Shown here: positions 62,601 to 64,000 of the stretch, in pieces
How positions within the stretch are numbered: the first letter of the stretch is position 1
How the letters are laid out: each line of letters begins with the position of its first letter
Source of the DNA: Zelonia costaricensis
Lineage: Eukaryota; Euglenozoa; Kinetoplastea; Trypanosomatida; Trypanosomatidae
Assembly (NCBI GenBank): GCA_030849075.1
Contig: JASAOO010003502.1
Coordinates: forward strand, 17,378 to 81,377
Length of the DNA: 64,000 nucleotides
Reading direction: 5' to 3'
Program-made: the position numbers and the translations under genes
Notes under the pieces: model-generated
Told to the model about the DNA's origin: nothing
Databases searched by the model: none
The model's input: only the letters and a program-made list of their open reading frames with translations

Positions 62601-64000
62601 GCACGTGCAACGCCGTGACGCTAGAGACCGTGTTGTTGGCACGGAAGCCGCCCCCCGCGGCCGCCGCCCCATCGTGCTCCTCGTCGCTCACCGTCGTCGC
62701 CGCCGCGTCGATCTCAGCCGCGCTGAGGCGGCCGACTGCGTCGTCCCGCTCGTCCTCCAGCGCCTCCACCCTCGTGTAGTTCGACTGGTGCAAAGCCGTC
62801 TTCTTCCCGCTGATCGCCGTGTCAGAGCTGTGGCGCTCGCCCGAGACGTCGCGGGCGTTCGGGATGGCGTGCATGCTGGGGCCGCTCCACCTCGTCGCCG
62901 ATTCTACGGCCGCTCCGCCGGCTTGGCGGCCTCGCGAGGCGGTGGACGAGGACGACGCGGTGGAGCTCGTGCGCGACGTGTGCGACGCCGCGGCGGAGCT
63001 CTGCGACTGGGTCGTGTAACGCGGCGGGAGCTCTGGGGCAGTCACGACGGCGGCACGGCCGGCGCCTGGCAGCGGCCCGCCACGCGAGCTGCTTGTATTC
63101 GTGCTCGTGGCGTTGCGGTTGGGACTGCTGTTGTCGTCGCGGCGGTTCCTGTTGGGGCTGCTGCGGATGCTGCCGGGCACGGCGTGGTTGTAGTCGTGTG
63201 AAGGCCCCTTGGCACCCACGCGGCCCCGCAGCGGCGACGGTGACCCGCTTGACGCCGTCGACGCCGTCGCAGCTCCCCTGGCCTCGACTGGGTAGCCGTG
63301 ATGGGGTGAGGATTTCGCGCTGGAGTGGTACGGGGCGCCGGCGGCGGCCTTCTGGGCCTTTGGGGCATCCCCGAGCTCGCGGTAGGGGTCGCCCTCGTTG
63401 TCGTCCTCGTCGTCACCGAGCTCCGCGTAGGCGTCCTGGCGTCCTGACGCCCGTCCCGTGGTGGGCGCGGTGATGACGTTGAGGTCGTCACCGTGGGCGG
63501 CGTACGGCGGGAGAACCGCCGTCAGACCCCCCGACGCCGGCTGCTGCTGCTGCTGTTCCTTCGTCGCCGCAGCGCGACCACGGCCACCCGTCCGGCTCGA
63601 CCTGCCGCTCTCGTCCGTGCCGTTCGGCCTGTCGGACCTCGCGCGGCTGTGGTGCTGCCGGGGCGCGGACACCGACCCGTTCGAGGACGTCGGGGACGGC
63701 CACGAGGAGCTCAACTCGTGTGCGCCCTGCCCCAGGAGCGGGTCTGCAGAGGAGGACTCGTAGCTGGAGAAGCTGGACGCCATCGACTGCTTGCCGCGCA
63801 CCCCCGCCGACTTCTTCGCCACGGCGATGCCATCGCCGATGAACTCCGCGGCTGTGGGCGCGAAGATGGCGTGGGCGCGGCTGCTACTGCCGGCCGCCGC
63901 GGCAGCGGTGGTGGAGGAGGCCGTGGACGGGGGGTAGCCGCGCGGCGAGGACTTGTTGGCGACGGAGTTCAGTTCAGCGTCTTCGAAGTCGTCCTCGTAC
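59614..64000 (-). CDS. Coiled-coil protein, 5' end beyond the window (1461 residues visible)
   Basis: The frame stays open to the right edge: codons from 63999 read YEDDFEDAELNSVANK and continue into the rest, so the start lies outside. A GTG at 63822 is internal, not a start. The N-terminal half is Ser/Thr/Pro/Ala-rich and disordered, with an acidic double motif (AYAELGDDEDD and DPYRELGD, about residues 188-212). A structured helical core lies at about 720-1090: LLLRITELQAEVTAWDSRIA, LAQLRAENKALEAKYARFGV, IQLQKARERLKEVTAARRAL, LLRTVKELRAKLERTRASTR and LLERRQALETSIEELQRRVQ, with non-helical breaks such as VEDGTGMGV. The C-terminal part is acidic (DDDVEDYIDDDDDDD) and ends TPEWLRED. The YEDDFE-type start and central coil resemble cytoskeletal or flagellar proteins of kinetoplastids, but this is a guess. 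Confidence 0.88.
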   Translation of the reverse strand, partial: YEDDFEDAELNSVANKSSPRGYPPSTASSTTAAAAAGSSSRAHAIFAPTAAEFIGDGIAVAKKSAGVRGKQSMASSFSSYESSSADPLLGQGAHELSSSWPSPTSSNGSVSAPRQHHSRARSDRPNGTDESGRSSRTGGRGRAAATKEQQQQQPASGGLTAVLPPYAAHGDDLNVITAPTTGRASGRQDAYAELGDDEDDNEGDPYRELGDAPKAQKAAAGAPYHSSAKSSPHHGYPVEARGAATASTASSGSPSPLRGRVGAKGPSHDYNHAVPGSIRSSPNRNRRDDNSSPNRNATSTNTSSSRGGPLPGAGRAAVVTAPELPPRYTTQSQSSAAASHTSRTSSTASSSSTASRGRQAGGAAVESATRWSGPSMHAIPNARDVSGERHSSDTAISGKKTALHQSNYTRVEALEDERDDAVGRLSAAEIDAAATTVSDEEHDGAAAAGGGFRANNTVSSVTALHVRAPSVRSEAYSDTFTNITTTASAKQSHISHPRSPSPSNPPSFVPAAHELEESSSVVSPDAGNGIRFNNGTNRSGVAMPLSLMTPHLANPSAPASPPRAGGDRTGVASTPTVAAPAAAAQSSATSSSASSHSTAAHSHASLATTGSPLGPASVRGNARRRQLNAAAGETLDADAHIPVAPTPTPTPPPSSSDSDTDDSTPAPASAYKTPVAQRQQRETPPSANRTPRSAQDSRSWNDDHGDADVRSEVADSTAGLDERAVLLLRITELQAEVTAWDSRIAKQRVALQTAHAAAAAAAESQPHSAEAGAGRGRRSGPTGGRRRVSSVERLPATRLNGGGAAAGRGNGRAPAGGRLAQLRAENKALEAKYARFGVEDGTGMGVQALVVRADIQLQKARERLKEVTAARRALENRDKRAAHTIEEVHRRMPTADELQQRQLNEGIYSRTGLLRTVKELRAKLERTRASTRQMEEKFTELTALVRRKRLTNMPSKEYEALCAAQEKRAKAIERHKTAIAVYTNAVAQGVRQGSSAFARATPSSGSSCANSPHKAPSSRGQTPLGDPMHEEQVIAEYESSKAAQLLEQQKTLLERRQALETSIEELQRRVQQRNEQIKANHAVAGLLYLPDDPSQASSAAAAAAAYAPPYVVGGGASPGKPTPRTTVVPRTASVANSAIADVADPVAGSGAVAARKNSLRDVLRSPTKRRHEPVPVAPAPVGPGEAASNRLRGVVAAARERRQEEAGSDAKLSGTFSDAGAGRASCRTTPPQLTALAVAAAAEEEEERARRGELQDALSGKATNPVTSSSFADDHDDAGDVDDAAAEEHDSIEAMLRKIDEDNRHLGQAVFGHGAGQEAEEEEEQPQQHHNTAGSRGGGSGVSGTQPPFLQELDEDDGGDDAFPEEAHRAPPPSTGPAKSGLQGRSGAQSRSSGAGGVYDTFVEELDQVSEFDDDVEDYIDDDDDDDGAEDAGDEGGAVGGGTAAAAGGSGRSTPEWLRED
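62041..62069. repeat. G-run array inside a coding region
   Basis: Five runs of four to six G separated by single T on the plus (template) strand. In the coding strand the segment encodes the alternating Pro/Thr stretch APTPTPTPPPSS of the partial coiled-coil protein. It matches the quadruplex sequence pattern. Confidence 0.7.

Noticed and set aside
59614..63822. GTG at 63822 as the start of the coiled-coil gene
   Set aside because: The frame is open and has gene-like composition to the window edge, and trypanosomatid genes start at ATG. The gene is treated as 5' partial.

Overview
The window looks like nuclear chromosomal DNA of a trypanosomatid, most likely a GC-rich Leishmaniinae species (Leishmania, Leptomonas, Crithidia or a relative). 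The reasons are: all ten convincing genes lie on the minus strand with no introns; GC is strongly biased at third codon positions; the intergenic stretches are long and full of (CA)n/(TG)n microsatellites; and pyrimidine tracts followed by an AG precede nearly every start codon, as expected for spliced-leader trans-splicing of a polycistronic transcript. The genus is inferred, not proven. There is no sign of prokaryotic operons, CRISPR, phage or transposase genes.

Transcription runs from high to low coordinates, in this order: (1) a large coiled-coil protein whose 5' end lies beyond position 64000; (2) a mitochondrial carrier family protein (56046-57053); (3) the proteasome lid subunit RPN9 (53473-54711); (4) a giant 6751-residue ankyrin-repeat protein (30078-50333); (5) an 897-residue protein with separated Cys knuckles (25335-28028); (6) a 2960-residue RING-finger coiled-coil protein (15106-23988); (7) a 390-residue charged coiled-coil protein (12431-13603); (8) a 906-residue Ala/Pro-rich coiled-coil protein (7612-10332); (9) a 1612-residue low-complexity protein (1728-6566); (10) COX19, a twin CX9C mitochondrial copper/COX assembly factor (734-1126).

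Only COX19, RPN9 and the carrier are recognisable housekeeping proteins. The other seven are long kinetoplastid-type proteins in which short folded islands (RING, Cys clusters, ankyrin repeats, a possible interrupted SPRY fold, coiled coils) sit in large disordered Ala/Ser/Gly/Pro/Gln tracts. Neighbours in such units are usually co-transcribed without sharing a function, so no pathway is inferred from gene order.

The features most worth a second look are: the architecture of the 6751-residue ankyrin protein; the RING plus internal Cys/His cluster protein; a 24-codon upstream ORF that overlaps the start of the 1612-residue gene by an ATGA; a start-codon/splice-site puzzle in the carrier gene; and a plus-strand 66-codon frame with coding-like third positions just downstream of RPN9, near a 19-N assembly gap flanked by poly-G. 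No tRNA, rRNA or snoRNA gene could be supported by eye.
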